Origin: Cenococcum geophilum 1.58
Lineage: Eukaryota > Ascomycota > Dothideomycetes > Gloniales > Gloniaceae
Length of the DNA stretch: 64,000 bases
Reading direction: 5' to 3'
NCBI GenBank assembly: GCA_001692895.1
Contig: KV748198.1
Location: 63,214-127,213 of the forward strand
In this document: positions 34,030-45,989 of the stretch, piece after piece
Position numbering within the stretch: position 1 is the stretch's first letter
How the letters are laid out: each line of letters begins with the position of its first letter
The notes under the pieces: generated by a model
The model's database searches: none
What the model saw: only the letters and a program-made list of their open reading frames with translations
What the model was told of the DNA's origin: nothing
Position numbers and translations under genes: made by a program

Positions 34030-34745
34030 TTAGATAAAGAAATATTTAATATTTTAACCCCCTAGGCGAAACTTATAGCACTTAATACTAAAATTAAACA
34101 GCTATAGAAACTACTTAAAACTAAAGATACCCCTATATCTAGCAATAGCCTATTAAATAGACTTACTATAGTCCTTAAGGCCCTAGCCTAAGGTATAGTA
34201 TTATTATAATCTATAAAGGTTGCGGACTCCCTATTACTTATAAACGGAACTAACCCTATATTTAATAATTAGAAGTATTAACTATAAAATAAGCTTAAAG
34301 TTAATATAAGCTACTTCCCTACTATTTAAGCTAAAATGGCCTATATCTTTAGCTATACCGGCGGGAATATATAGACGTATTTACGTCCATAATACGCCTA
34401 GAACTTAATAAACCCCTCTCTCTCTAGAGAAGAGATAATTAACTACCTATCTCCTATCTATAAGGACCCCTTTAAGGTATTAAACGCTCGCCTTAATTAT
34501 AAAAGCCAAAATATAAAAATAATGGAGACCTTTTTAGCTTTTTAAACCTACTTTTATACCTAGCTAGCTAAGCCTAAATTCCCTATAAAGACTTAATACT
34601 AGACCTCTTTAATAAGCTTACCCTAGACCTATAGCGTGCTATATTATTAGTTTTTACTACTATATAGACGTTAAAGGTACTTATAAACTATTGCCTAGCT
34701 ATTAACTAAGGCCTTTATTAAATTAAGGTATAAGTTAAGTAATAT
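34030..34745 (+). pseudogene. C2 gag
   Basis: Reads a Ty3/gypsy Gag. A helical N-terminal part is followed by LLINGTNPIFNN-x-KY near 34245, KLKVNISYFPT, then AKMAYIFSYTGG near 34335-34365 and EEIINYLSPIYKDPFKVLNA near 34430-34490, and a conserved C-terminal part with LTKAFIKLR near 34715. Stops are Gln/Trp type. A short zinc-binding tail is not clearly seen. Gag would form the particle shell. Confidence 0.82.
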
Positions 34746-35194
34746 AAAGCTAGAAACTCTTTAAATTAGACTATAAATACTTTAAGAATGGCCTATAGTG
34801 CCCTAGTATAATTGGTAACCCCAATAGAACTAGCTATATAGCCTATTATTAATTTAGTAGCTAGTTACGTAGCTAGTCCTACTATAGGCCTAGCGTATAT
34901 TTGGCCTATATATAGCGACCCTTATAAATAGGCCTTTAGTAATTAAGGAGCTTACTTTTTATATAGCTAAAAAGACTACTGTATAAAGGCCTACTTAATA
35001 GTGGTAAAGATAAATAAGGTTTTATTAATTTAGGAGGATAGTATAAAGCTAGAAAAAGAGAAACTCTAAAAAAAGACTCCCCTTTAGGGTTAAAAAAGAT
35101 TAATATATTATATATTAATCTAGGTTAGCTTATTAGTAAAAAAAGCTATACTATCCCTTATACTTTATTCCGTAATAAATATTAAGTTTTAACC

Positions 35195-35393
35195 TTTACT
35201 TTAGCTAACTCTAGTGTAAATACCTTTACCTTAATGGATACTTAATACGCTATAAAGCTAGCTAATTTTTTAAATGCGCCTTTTAAAGAACTACTTAAGC
35301 TAATTTTTATTTGCGGGTATAACGGATAAATAGGGCTACCTAGTACGGCTATTTTATAGATATACCTTTAGGTTAATAGATAAAGGTAATATA
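35195..35393 (+). pseudogene. C2 protease, interrupted by the LINE
   Basis: TFTLMDT then a stop, YAIKLANFL, followed by LFAGITDK-like and FRLIDKGNI; split at the AAAGGTAATATA duplication and resuming at 40972. Same arrangement as C1 protease. Confidence 0.78.
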
Positions 35394-35799
35394 AGAATAA
35401 CACCAAAATAGCAAAAGGAGCTCTTGCTATACCTGGCCTAAAAAGACTAAAACTAACTAAAAGAACCCTAAAAAATACCTAGAGAATCCCCCTAGGATAT
35501 ATATATTACAGGAGAGGCACACATTAAATAACGGTAGCTCGTACTCGCGTATGACCACTAGAACTACGCCTAGTAATAGCCCTCTATAATAAAGATAGGC
35601 GAATACCACACTATAAAGCGGAAATACCTCTATTAAGAAGGCATCTAATAAAATATAAAGCCTATTGGACGCGTTTAGTATCTAAAATTGTAGGGGAGTA
35701 ACCGTTAGCTATAATAAACTAATACAGCTAGTAAAATAGCTCCGCTAGTCTAGTAAACCTTAGGCGCCCCTTTAGTAAACCCTTAATTAAATCCTCTAA

Positions 35800-36760
35800 C
35801 AGCTAAGCAAAATTAAAAATAAGCATAACCCCCTTTTACCGGCGAACCGTACCTAGGCCGCTATAGCTACGCTTTTACAGTATAGGGAACCCACCCCCCT
35901 TAAGTTAATAACTGGGTATATAATTATAATATAACTAAATATAGAATAAGTAGAGGGGCTTAGGGGATAATTAGAAATAGAAGTCCTTATAAAGATATAT
36001 AAAGAGGTCTACAACGCTATTATAGTCTAATACCTTAAGAGTGGAGATATTAGAGTTACCTTAAAGGACTAATAGGTAAAGGAACAAGCTATAAGGGTAG
36101 GGGATAGGCTAGGAGAACGTATTAGTATAAAAGTACTTTATAAGGATTACTTAGTCAAAGTCCTAGCGGTTTCTATAAGCCTTAGGGTAAAAAAGGGACG
36201 CTAGGTAGACAATATAGCAATTATATAAAAGATAGTAAGATAAACGGAACGCCTTATACTAGGACTTAAAATCACCCGAATTTAATAGCTTTAATAGAAA
36301 AATATAAACTAAGTATATAATAAGAATAATAAGAGAATATAAGGGTTGCTAGAGACTCGCTAGGGAGACGCTAGACGAACATATAGCTCCCTTATTATTA
36401 GTATATATATACTAGGAATACAAAAACTCCTTATCTAAAAAGGAATAATTATAAATGGCCTTATATACAATATAAGGCTCTATAACTATAGACTACACCT
36501 AGAATAATACTATCGCTATATATAATAGGGATACACCTAATCTCTATACGCAGTATAGGTATACTACGGCCACTATATAGGCCCCTATAATATAAGACAT
36601 TACTTAAATTAAGACTAAATAAAATATATAAACTGCTACTAAAGTATATATAAGGCGTAAAAGAGAGAAGACTGTATTAAATACAGGAGACGGAAGGTAA
36701 GGGCTTAATAGCTATAGGAATAACTATATACTAGGTTATATAAATAGAAATAATAGGCAA
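35800..36760 (+). pseudogene. LINE ORF1 (RNA-binding, CCHC-type)
   Basis: Reads a coiled/helical region with GDRLGERISIKVLYKDYL near 36100-36160 and SLRVKKGR, then LGLKITRI. The cysteine-rich C-terminal part lies near 36490-36660, with VYYGHYIGPYNIRHY and KYINCY, where Tyr replaces several Cys as expected from TGT to TAT change. ORF1 proteins of Tad-type LINEs bind element RNA. The true start cannot be placed; the leader from 35394 to ~35800 has no clear gene. Confidence 0.68.
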
Positions 36761-36959
36761 TAAGTTAGGGGGATATAGGCGCCTTTCTAGCGTTTCCTAC
36801 CTTTAATACTAAAGGGCTAGGCCAGCTATCCCAAGCCTTAACAGGCTAGAAGTGACGCCATATAATATTACTAGATTAATTAGGGATATAAGGGTTATAG
36901 GGGATATAAGGAAGAGGACGCCTTATAGGAAGACCCTTATAAACAGCGACAGCAGGCTT

Positions 36960-39900
36960 AAAACTAGGACAATTAAGAATTAGACTTAATGCGGCAAATA
37001 TAATATTCACAGCCAACCTATAAAGGGTATATAGCCGACTAGTAAGAATAGGGGAAGAACTAGTAATAATAATAGATTTAGATATAGAAGCGCTAATAAG
37101 AATATAAAATATGGAAATGGAAAGCTCTATATAAAATAAGTAGTAATTAGGGTGTAGATATAAGAGATAGAAGCTCCAAATATCCTAAAGAAAGTAAAAA
37201 TAGAAGAAGCGAGGAATAAAAGAGAGTTAAAGGACCCTTACTGGGGGTCTGCTACCTATCTATTATATAGTATAACTACAGCAACATAAACCACCACCTT
37301 ATAAGGCCCCTACTAGATAGTCTAGACCTAAAGAAATACTATATCCTTACTATATAAGAACCGTATTATAATACCTTTATATAATTAATATACTACCCCT
37401 AAGGATTCTAGCTCCTATATAAACTAAAAGCAGCTATATATATATGCTTTATAATTAGTAAGGCTATTAGCCTATTCTTATAGTTATAGCAGGCAGTTAA
37501 CCTAGATATTATAGTTATAACAATCCAAATATATAGGGGACCGGTATAAATTATTAATATATATAACCCTAGGGTTAAAGGGGTCCCATAAATAGAGAAT
37601 ATTATATTAGTAATAAGCTTACTAAAAACTAAAGGTATAAAGTTTATCCTACTAGGAGATATAAACCTCTACTACCTACGGTAGGAGGGTATCTATATTA
37701 CTATAGATTAACAGTTAAAGTGCCTACTAAGAGCTATAGATATCTAGGGCCTTAAGCTAGCTACCCCCTTAGAAGTAATTATATAGTAATAAGGCACCGC
37801 TAAAAGTATAATTAACCTTATATTTATAGACGAAGGTCTATACTAGAGACTTAAAAGGTACAATTCTAAAGAAGAATAGGCACTTACCTTAAACTATATC
37901 CCTATCTAGATATAGCTAGACCTAGATACTAAAGCGTAACTAAATAGAAAAAGATACGCAATAAGAAAGCTTAAAATAAATAGTTTCCTTAATATAGTTA
38001 AATAACAACTCTAAGACCTAGAAGAAATTTACCTAATACTAAATAAGTAAGGCTTATTNGCCACCCCTAAGGAAATTAACTAAAGACTAAAAAGGATCTA
38101 GGCAGCGATTAAAAATAGGCTAAAAGAGCACTGCCTAATTTTAAAACCGGGCCCCTATACGCGACACGTATAGTCTATATAATATATAGTTCTAGTTACT
38201 AGCTAATAATAAGTAAAAAGGAAATATATAAGTAGCTATAACCCTAAAGACAAGAGACGATATAAAGACATAAGAAACCAGCTAAAGAATACCCTAAAAA
38301 AAGAAGTAAGGAATAACTAGAGACGGTTTATAAACAAGCATACTTCTAACCCAAGCCTCCTCTATAATAAGGGCCTTTAGGCTATAGCAAAATAGGTAAA
38401 GAAAAAGGTAGGGCGTTTAGTAGAAGACTTATATTTACTACCCCTATAAAGAGCAGAAGAATTATAGGCTATAAATAATAATAATAAGAAGGTAAAGATC
38501 CTTATAAAAAGGGTTTTCCCTTAACCAGCTCTAGCAGACCTTAGTAATATTATAGGTAAAACACTAGTAACTTGCCTATAGGTCGACAGCGATATAACAA
38601 TAGAGGAAATGGCTAGAACTATTAGCCGCCTTTTAAACAATATAGTATTAGGACCAGATAGGATTCTAAATAAGGCCCTAAAAACCTATAGGCCACTTAT
38701 AGCACCTTAGCTTATAGATATAACCAAAGCATACTTTGCTATAGGCTACTACCCGTAACTCAGAAGATTTATAACGACGGTTATTTTATAAAAAGAAGGT
38801 AAAGCAGATTACTTAATCCTAGGAAGCTACCGCCCTATTGCCTTAAAAAATACCCTTAGCAAGATCTTAAAAAGGGTAATAGCGGAACGCATAGTAGATA
38901 TAGTAGAGGAATACGCCCTACTACTATAAAGCTAAATAGGGGCAAGAAAGAACCGCTTAACACTATTAGCACTTACACTACTCGCTACTACTATTAAATC
39001 TGTATAGGCGATGCGAAAGGACTTTATAGTATTAATGCTTAGCCTAGATATTAGTGGTGCCTACGATAATATACCCTACAAGCGTCTTCTATATATCCTT
39101 AGGGTAAAGGGCTTCCTAAAATAGATTATATAATTTATCTAAGGGTTTATAGGCTAGAAAGAAATATTATTAATTTTTAGCGGATACTAGAGCCCCTCTA
39201 TTGTAGTTATAACAGGAATACTATAAGAATTACCCCTCTTACCTATACTCTTCCTTTTCTTTATAAGCAACCTACTTAACTCCTTTAAGNAAGGGGCGAC
39301 CTAGGGNATAGGNTTTNTTAANNANANAAACCTAATNATATANNGGCNAANAGNCNNANAGAATTANAGAATACTAGAGAAAGCCTATAATACTTATATA
39401 GAATAGGCAAAATGTTATAGAGTTTAATTCTTACTAGAGAAATACTAGCTAATCTATTTTATAAGAAAACGCAACCAATTTATAGATCTTTAGCATATAA
39501 TTCGCATCTAAGGCTTTAGGGGTTAACTAGTTTAGGGCTTAAGGGTATTAGAAGTATAGGTAGATAGTAAGCTTCGGTAGAGCGTATATACGGCGTAAGC
39601 GGCCCGTAAAGGCTAAGTATAGTTTATTACTTTATCCAGAATTGTTAATTCTATATAGGGTCCATACTTTTAGAGGTCACGCCTACTATATATAGCAGTT
39701 ATCTAGCCAACCATAATATATGGATCTAGTATTTGGGCCATTAGAGAAACTAAAAAGGGCCCCCCTAAATCACTCCTTAAACCACTTTAAAAGGTCTAAA
39801 TAGCCTGTCTTTAAAGTATTATAGGCGGGTACAAGCAAACGGCTACAGCACTGCTTAAAAAGGAATCCAATATTCCCCCCCTATAGTTATATATTAAAGC

Positions 39901-40870
39901 CGCTATAATATAAAGGACGTAAAATAAACGCAACTTTAATATTATAAAGTATATTAAAACACGCCTAAGTAAACTATAGAGGGACCCTAGGGTGCCCTAT
40001 AGGAGAATAAACTAATAACCCTAAAGTAGGGAAGAGATATTAGAGAAATAGGTAAAGAAAGTAGAAGAAGAATAGTGCCGCTTTAGGGCCTAGGCCTATA
40101 TAGAGGAGAAAGGAAGACGCGTAAGAGGTTAGTAAAGATAATAGTAAGATAGAGAAAGGAGCTAAAGTAGAATATATAAGAATGCTAGGAAACCATCTAC
40201 CGTAATATAATACTAGTTAGACTAACGCTAGAGAGGTAAATAGGAGTTAAAGGTACAAAGGCTGACTTAGGTAAGATAAACTTAAGCTATAGTATAGTTA
40301 ATGCTATAGGGGGTAAATATCTAAGGGCTCTAAGAAGGCCTAATAAAGGTAGAAAATATAATAGCAACACTCTTAAGAATAGGAATAATAGGACTAAAAG
40401 ATTGGCTTTACTAGGTGGGTGTCCTAGTAGATAGCCTAAGATACGAATATAGCTGGCTAAGATAAACACCAAAATACGTAATACTGCTATACCCCCTACG
40501 CACTAATTAAGAAATAATGCTCTTAGCAGCTGGTATAAAGAACTATAATATACTGCTCTTAATATAAAAAGGCCTTAAGGCGGTTACCTAGTGGCTTATT
40601 AGTTAAAATATACTAAATTAGTTCTAGGTTATAAGGGAAATAGTAATAAAAGACAAGGGGGTAAGTAGTAGGTGCCCCCTAGTAACTCTATAGTAGTAGA
40701 GTAATAGTTTATAATACTAGCGCGTCTATAGGCTTATTACAGCAGCAGTAGTTCCTAAAAAGGTTAAATAGTAAGGTAGTAGAGCACTATAGGCGACTTA
40801 TAGGCGCTAAGTAGGCAAGTCCTAAAAGGCGGGGAGATAGATTACGGGGTTTTCTTATTTTTCTTAAATA
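36960..40870 (+). pseudogene. LINE ORF2: endonuclease, RT, C-terminal zinc-like motif
   Basis: The endonuclease at ~37250-37900 shows LDSLDLKKYYILTI-x-EPYYN, FILLGDINLYYLR and LIFIDEGL. RT at ~38590-39450 shows LGPDRILNKAL, GSYRPIALKNTLSKILKRVI, LSLDISGAYDNIPYKRLL near 39050 and TGIL-x-ELPLLPILFLFF near 39210. The F-x-DD box falls in the N-rich stretch 39290-39363. The C-terminal region near 40370-40500 reads LLRIGIIGLKDWLY-like and TPKYVILLYPL, a decayed CxC-H-C motif. Stops are TAA/TAG. Confidence 0.88.
39290..39363. other. Ambiguous bases in the LINE RT active site
   Basis: Isolated N bases scattered among called bases exactly over the expected F-x-DD box. The pattern of single Ns is unlike a gap and resembles unresolved C/T and G/A positions, as in a collapsed repeat. 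Confidence 0.6.
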
Positions 40871-40959
40871 GAGTTTTCTCCCTATATATAAATAAGGAGT
40901 AGTCCGCGTAGGCCTAATAGGGATCTAAATTAGACGTTAAGTAATGAATTATTATTATT

Positions 40960-41155
40960 AAAGGTAATATAATATCTCCTTCCTTACTATAGACCTAGGA
41001 TGCTATAATATAATCTTAAGGAAAAAATAGTTAGCCTATTTAGGCTTATAACTAAACGTATAAAATAGACATCTTATTTAGCCTAAAATTCTACCCTTAA
41101 CCTCTCCCTTTATAAAAGAAATAAGTATTATAATAGAGAACCTTATACGGCCTTA
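40960..41155 (+). mobile_element. Family C copy C2, segment 2
   Basis: Starts with the LINE target duplication and continues C2 protease and linker (ISPSLL-x-T, YNIILRKK, AYLGL), matching 27375-27560 of C1. It ends with CCTTA (41151-41155), the left duplication of D1. Confidence 0.88.
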
Positions 41156-41551
41156 TATAACAAGCCTTATAAATAATATTATAATAGACTTATTAAAGGG
41201 CTAGGTATATAGGTATAGAATAGTTAATAATATAAATATAACTAGTAGAGTAGGTTACCTAATAGATTAACTCTAATTATATTTTGAAATTTATTATAAA
41301 GAAGAGAACTATTTTAATAGGGACTGTAGTCCTTTAACTATATAATACTGCGCCTAAAAAATATACTAAGTATATTATATTCCTATATTCCTATATTTTT
41401 ATATTCTAAACTTATAATATAACTAGCTTTATAACTTAGCTACCCCTTATTTTATAGCTTAATTAGTTTTAGTACCTCCTATACTATCTTAACTAACTTA
41501 TTTATCTCTCTTTTTAATAGTTATACTACTACTAATATAAGGTCCGTAATA
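41156..41551 (-). repeat. D1 3' LTR (396 bp)
   Basis: Plus-strand left end TATAACAAGCC, right end GGTCCGTAATA. The minus-strand polypurine tract follows at 41552-41575 (plus-strand CTATCCCCCCTCTTTTTATC). Confidence 0.9.
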
Positions 41552-41589
41552 CTATCCCCCCTCTTTTTATCTTTATTTTTAAAGATATC

Positions 41590-42300
41590 TTTTATTTCTA
41601 AGTTATCTATTAGAGGTATAGCATTCCCATTTTTAATTTAATAACTTTTATTATCTTTAATACCTCCTATTAAATCTTTTATATTTAACCATTATAATTA
41701 GCTAGTAATATTTATTCGCTTACTTAGTAAAGTTATACTATCCTATTCTTATTATATAAAGAAGAAGTTAGTATATATTATAATCGCAACTTTATCTAGT
41801 TACTAACCTTCTTTCTATATTAAGTATACGCGAGTAAATATATAATTGTCCTATAATATTTAATTTATCTTTAACGCTAAATATACACGTCTTATTATTT
41901 TTTTATAACTATTTAGTTTCTTATCTAATCTGCTATAGGGTTTTATATATTAGTAGTAGCTAAAAAGTTAAAGGGTAAGCTAGCTAAGGCCCTAGTTAAG
42001 GTTTAATACTATTTTAATAAAGTGTTTTAGGCTCTAAAGGCTTAACTAGATATTTATATTTAACTAAGCTATCTTATAAAGGTTTATAAAAAGGTTTATT
42101 TAAAGGAGTTTTACCTAGTAAAATAAGGTCTTTTTAAGCTTAAGGCTAAGGAGGCTAAAAAGAATTCTAATTATAAAGAGGCGGAAATATTTTATACGCT
42201 AGTAGTAGATCCCCTAGATATTTTAACTTATCTATTACCTTTAACTAATTCTTTTATCTTTAGTTCCTTCTTAATACAATCTAACCCATTTTTCTTTAAT
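41590..42300 (+). pseudogene. D1 antisense reading frame (plus strand)
   Basis: Opposite in strand to D1 pol. It reads KISFISKLSIRGIAF, then LLSKVILSYSYYIKKKLVYI near 41722-41780 and FYIKYTRVNI near 41815-41845. In a second frame it reads GFYILVVAKKLKGKLAKAL from ~41938, with a Lys-rich helical stretch (LIKVYKKVYLKEFYLVKQGL) near 42070-42130. These align with A1/A3, with identity by eye of about half in the first block and about 40% in the second. The frame switch between blocks is unexplained. No family recognised; the Lys-rich tail recalls C-terminal coiled parts of fungal transposases, a speculation only. Confidence 0.48.
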
Positions 42301-42309
42301 ACTTCTATA

Positions 42310-45300
42310 CCTTTTTTATAGCGCTTTTTAGGTTCCCTAGTAGTCCCTAAATAGTCTTATTATAGCCTATCTACTTTACTTTATCCTATATTTTATTATT
42401 ATTATTATAACTAATAATCTTTAAAACTTACTATTTATCTTCCTCTTATCCTTTACACGTGTCTACTTTATAAACTAGTAGTTTTATATCTCTATACGCT
42501 AGTTTTAGCATTAAAATATACTATATAGAGTAGATCTTTATTTTTGTTAGTAAGTTAAGTCTATATATAACTTCTAAAATCTTAGCTATAATTTTAAATA
42601 GTCCTAGTCTAATATAATCCAACTTCTTACTTAGTTATTAGCTTGTAAATTTTTTATATAATAGCTATACTTTATCCCCCTCCTTTAAATCTAGTCCCTT
42701 AGATCTCTTAGTATTATAGTACTTTTTTATTTTTTTTATACTATTTTTTTTTATAAAATAGAGGTCTTTATAAAGATTTATTAGAGTCTCTATTCTTTAT
42801 TTAGCCGTTTTACTTATTTTCTTTACTTATTATAGTAATAATAATATTTTAGGCTTATACCCGTAATTTACCTAAAATAGTAATATCTCTATGCCTTCCT
42901 ATAGTGTTATATTGTATATAAACTATATAACTAGTAATAATAATACCTAATTGTTCTATATATAGTTAATATAATGCCTAAAATACTATTCTAATATCTA
43001 GTTTAGTCTTTCTATTTATTTATCCGTCTATAAATAGTACGCTATTAATATTACTACGCGAACCTCTTATTCCGCTAAAAAATACCTCCTAAAATACTAC
43101 TATAAATCTTAGATCTCTATCTAATATAATCTTTACTAGTGCTCTATGTTTTATAAATACTTCCTTAATATAGATTTTAGTAATATCTTCTACTAAGATT
43201 TCTTCTATATATGCTATAAAGTAGCCCTACTTAGTTAACTTATCCACTATTATAAGAATTACGTTATACTCTTATCCGGTAATAGGATCTTTTAACTTTA
43301 ATAATTTTATAATAAAGTCCTATAATATAACCTCCTATAATCTTTTTAGTATTTTAATAGGCTGTAGCTTTCTATACGGCTTATACCTTATTAGCTTATT
43401 TCTTTAGTAATCTAAATATTTCTTTATAACTTTTCTTGCTAAGCCCTAAAGTCTTAATACTAAACCTATTACTCTATTATATCCCTATATTATTCCCCTT
43501 AGGATATACATATTTATTCTCTACTTATATTAATCCATTTCTAAGTCCTTAAATTACGCCTTTTAAATCTTTCTTATCTAGTCGCTTTCCGGTAGCTCGT
43601 ACTCTTAAATTACTATAATCTTAGGATAATTATATCTAATTAGCCCATTGCTATCTCTACGTAGCATTGCCCCTAATAGTTTTTTATTATTTTATAGCTT
43701 AGCTTTTCTACTTAGTGTATTAGCTCTAGCATTCTTAGTATCCTTAGTATACTAAAACTTAAAATAATATTCTATGAGTATCTCTACCTATTTAACCTAT
43801 CTCTAGTTAAGTTCTTTTATTGTTAAAAACCCTATTAGGTTTTTATAGTCCATCTTAACTATAAATAGTGTATCTATGCCTTATAAGAATACTCTTTATT
43901 TTATAAGTGCTATAACTATACCTAATAACTCTTTATTATGGATATTATAGTTTAATTCTAGTAGCGTTATCTTCTAACTATAGTATATTACTAGATGCTA
44001 TACATCCCTATACTTCTATAGCAAGTATACTTTTAGTATAAGGTTTAATATATCTGTTTCTATAACCGTTCCCAGTCCTAGTTAATAGATTTTAAAGATT
44101 AGCTCCTAGGTAAATAACTCCTTAAGTTCCTTAAATAACTTCCTTTACTTATCTCCTTATACCTATAGTTCTAATTTCTTTATAAGTTTAGTAAAGGGTT
44201 TAATATTTTTAACTACTATATTATAAACCTTTTATAGTAGTTACAAACCCCTAAAAATAACCTTAACTATGTAATATTTTCTTATTCTTACCAACTTTCT
44301 ATAGCTTTAATCTTCTTTAGGTCTATATTAATATAACCTAGTTCTATAATAAATTTAATAAAATCTATCTTCCTTATAAAGAACTTATATTTCTTAATTA
44401 CTACTAATATCTGTTCTTCTTATAGTCTCTTTAAAACCTATTTAATATATTCCCTATATTCTTCCTTAGTTATTAAGTAGATAATAATATTGTTAAGGTA
44501 TACTATAATAAACTTAATAAGGTATTCCCCTAATACGCTATTAATTCGTTTCTAAAATATTACTAGTGTATTTATAAGCCCAAATTATATAACTAATAGC
44601 TTATATAGTCCTTCCTTTAACCTAAGGCTGCTTTTTATTTATTACCTTCCTTAATCCTAATTTAATAGTACGCCTATCTTAGATCTATCTTTATAAAGAT
44701 TTGCGTATTGCCTACCTAGTCCTAAATTTCACTAATTAAGGGTAAAGAATACCTATCCTTTCTAGTAATGCTATTTAATTATCTATAGTTAATATATAGC
44801 CTAAGTTTTCTATTCTTCTTTAGTACGAACAGTACTGGATATCCTACTAATAAATATAATGGTCTAATATATCCCTTTTATAGGTTTTCTTAAATAAACT
44901 CTTTAAGTGCTTTTAACTCCTCTTTAGTAAGCTTATAGATTAGAAAGAACTTTAGACTTATTTATAGTTCTAACTCTATTTTATAGTCCTATACTATATA
45001 TTTTAATAGCTTTTTACTTTCTAGGCTCTATAGTTTTTTACTACACTTATAGTATCTTTTTAGTATATAACTTAACCCTTTTTTAGTTTTTTTTATATAT
45101 TGCCCAGTACCACACTAACTTAGTTACTATATATTTCTTACGTTATTAAGTATCCCTAATATTAACTTAATCTATAATCTAATTAATCCTTAGATTATAT
45201 TTATATAACTAAGGTATACCTAATACTGCCTTATCCCGTCCTAATAGTAGAATATTAAAAGATATCTTAATTTATTTTCCTTTAATAGTTATCTAAATAG

Positions 45301-45500
45301 GTCCTATTTTAAGATTAATAATACCTCCTCTATAGGTTATTAAATCTCCTAAGATTATAACTAATAGGTAAAGATGCTCCTTTTATTTATAAGGTAGTCC
45401 TATCTACCTAACTACTACTAGTAAGATATGGTTTCTTATTACCCTACTATCTATTAGCGCTTTAAACTATTAATCTTACTAATTAACTTATAAATTTAGG
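42310..45500 (-). pseudogene. D1 pol: protease, RT, RNase H, integrase, chromodomain
   Basis: Minus strand. Protease DS motif at 45443-45451. RT with catalytic box Y-L-N-N at 44489-44500. RNase H near 43700-44100. Integrase near 42560-43560 with YNVILIIVDKLTK at ~43235-43275 and LDRDLRF-like near 43115. Chromodomain at ~42310-42425 with IGYNKTI. Stops TAA/TAG at Gln/Trp positions. Collinear with A1 at 4093-7400. Confidence 0.88.
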
Positions 45501-45584
45501 TATTATCCTTAAATTCCTTTAAGGGTCTAAGGCTCTACTACTAGCTCCCTTTAGTCCTATAGGCCTCTACTTTTTCTAACTATT
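45501..45584 (-). pseudogene. D1 gag-protease spacer, part right next to protease
   Basis: End of the spacer before the protease; the rest lies at 52351-54080, beyond copia E. The plus-strand motif CTAACTATT at 45576-45584 is repeated at 52351-52359 on the other side of E. Confidence 0.75.
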
Positions 45585-45800
45585 TGTATTAACTTAATAA
45601 TATAAGTAAGTCATATCCAGGGGCACGAAATACGTATAGTATTATATGCTCTTTTAGATAGTGGTAACTGTCGATTCTATTAAGGTAGACTACGTGGTCT
45701 ATATACTAACGCGCCCTCCCCCCTAATTAGTTATAAGTAAGTAGTTGGTGCACCAAACGTATAAGTACGCGTTTAGTACAACAGGTGCTGTAATTATACA
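45585..45800 (-). repeat. E 3' LTR (216 bp)
   Basis: TGTATTAACTTAATAAT to ATAATTATACA on the plus strand, giving TGTAT...TACA ends. Nearly identical to 52135-52350, with mostly transition differences. Confidence 0.93.
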
Positions 45801-45989
45801 CTAGCGGTACTTAAAGATAGACTTACTTGTATATAACCTCCGTAATTGCTTTTAATAGGACCGTAAAACACAAAAGAAATATATAGGAAATTCCTCCCGA
45901 GGTGCCTTCTGGGCTGCCTTCTAAACGGTGCTCTTAGCTAACCGTAAGTCCTCCTTATAGTCTGTTAGATAAACCGTACGGCCTTCTAA

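Larger units (their letters stand above)
33930..35393 (+). mobile_element. Ty3/gypsy family C copy C2, segment 1
   Basis: Gag and protease of C2 up to the LINE insertion at 35393. C2 continues at 40960-41155 and 55602-57119; the alignment with C1 runs straight across both interruptions. Confidence 0.9.
35394..40959 (+). mobile_element. Tad-like LINE retrotransposon (5.57 kb)
   Basis: Inserted in C2 protease with a 12-bp duplication AAAGGTAATATA (35382-35393 and 40960-40971). The 3' end has an ATT-repeat tail rather than poly-A. It carries ORF1 with CCHC-like knuckles and ORF2 with apurinic endonuclease, RT and a C-terminal zinc-like motif. RIP-mutated, but full-length in structure. Confidence 0.92.

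Noticed and set aside
40287..40472. Minus-strand ORF in the LINE
   Set aside because: Antisense shadow of the ORF2 C-terminal zinc-like region.
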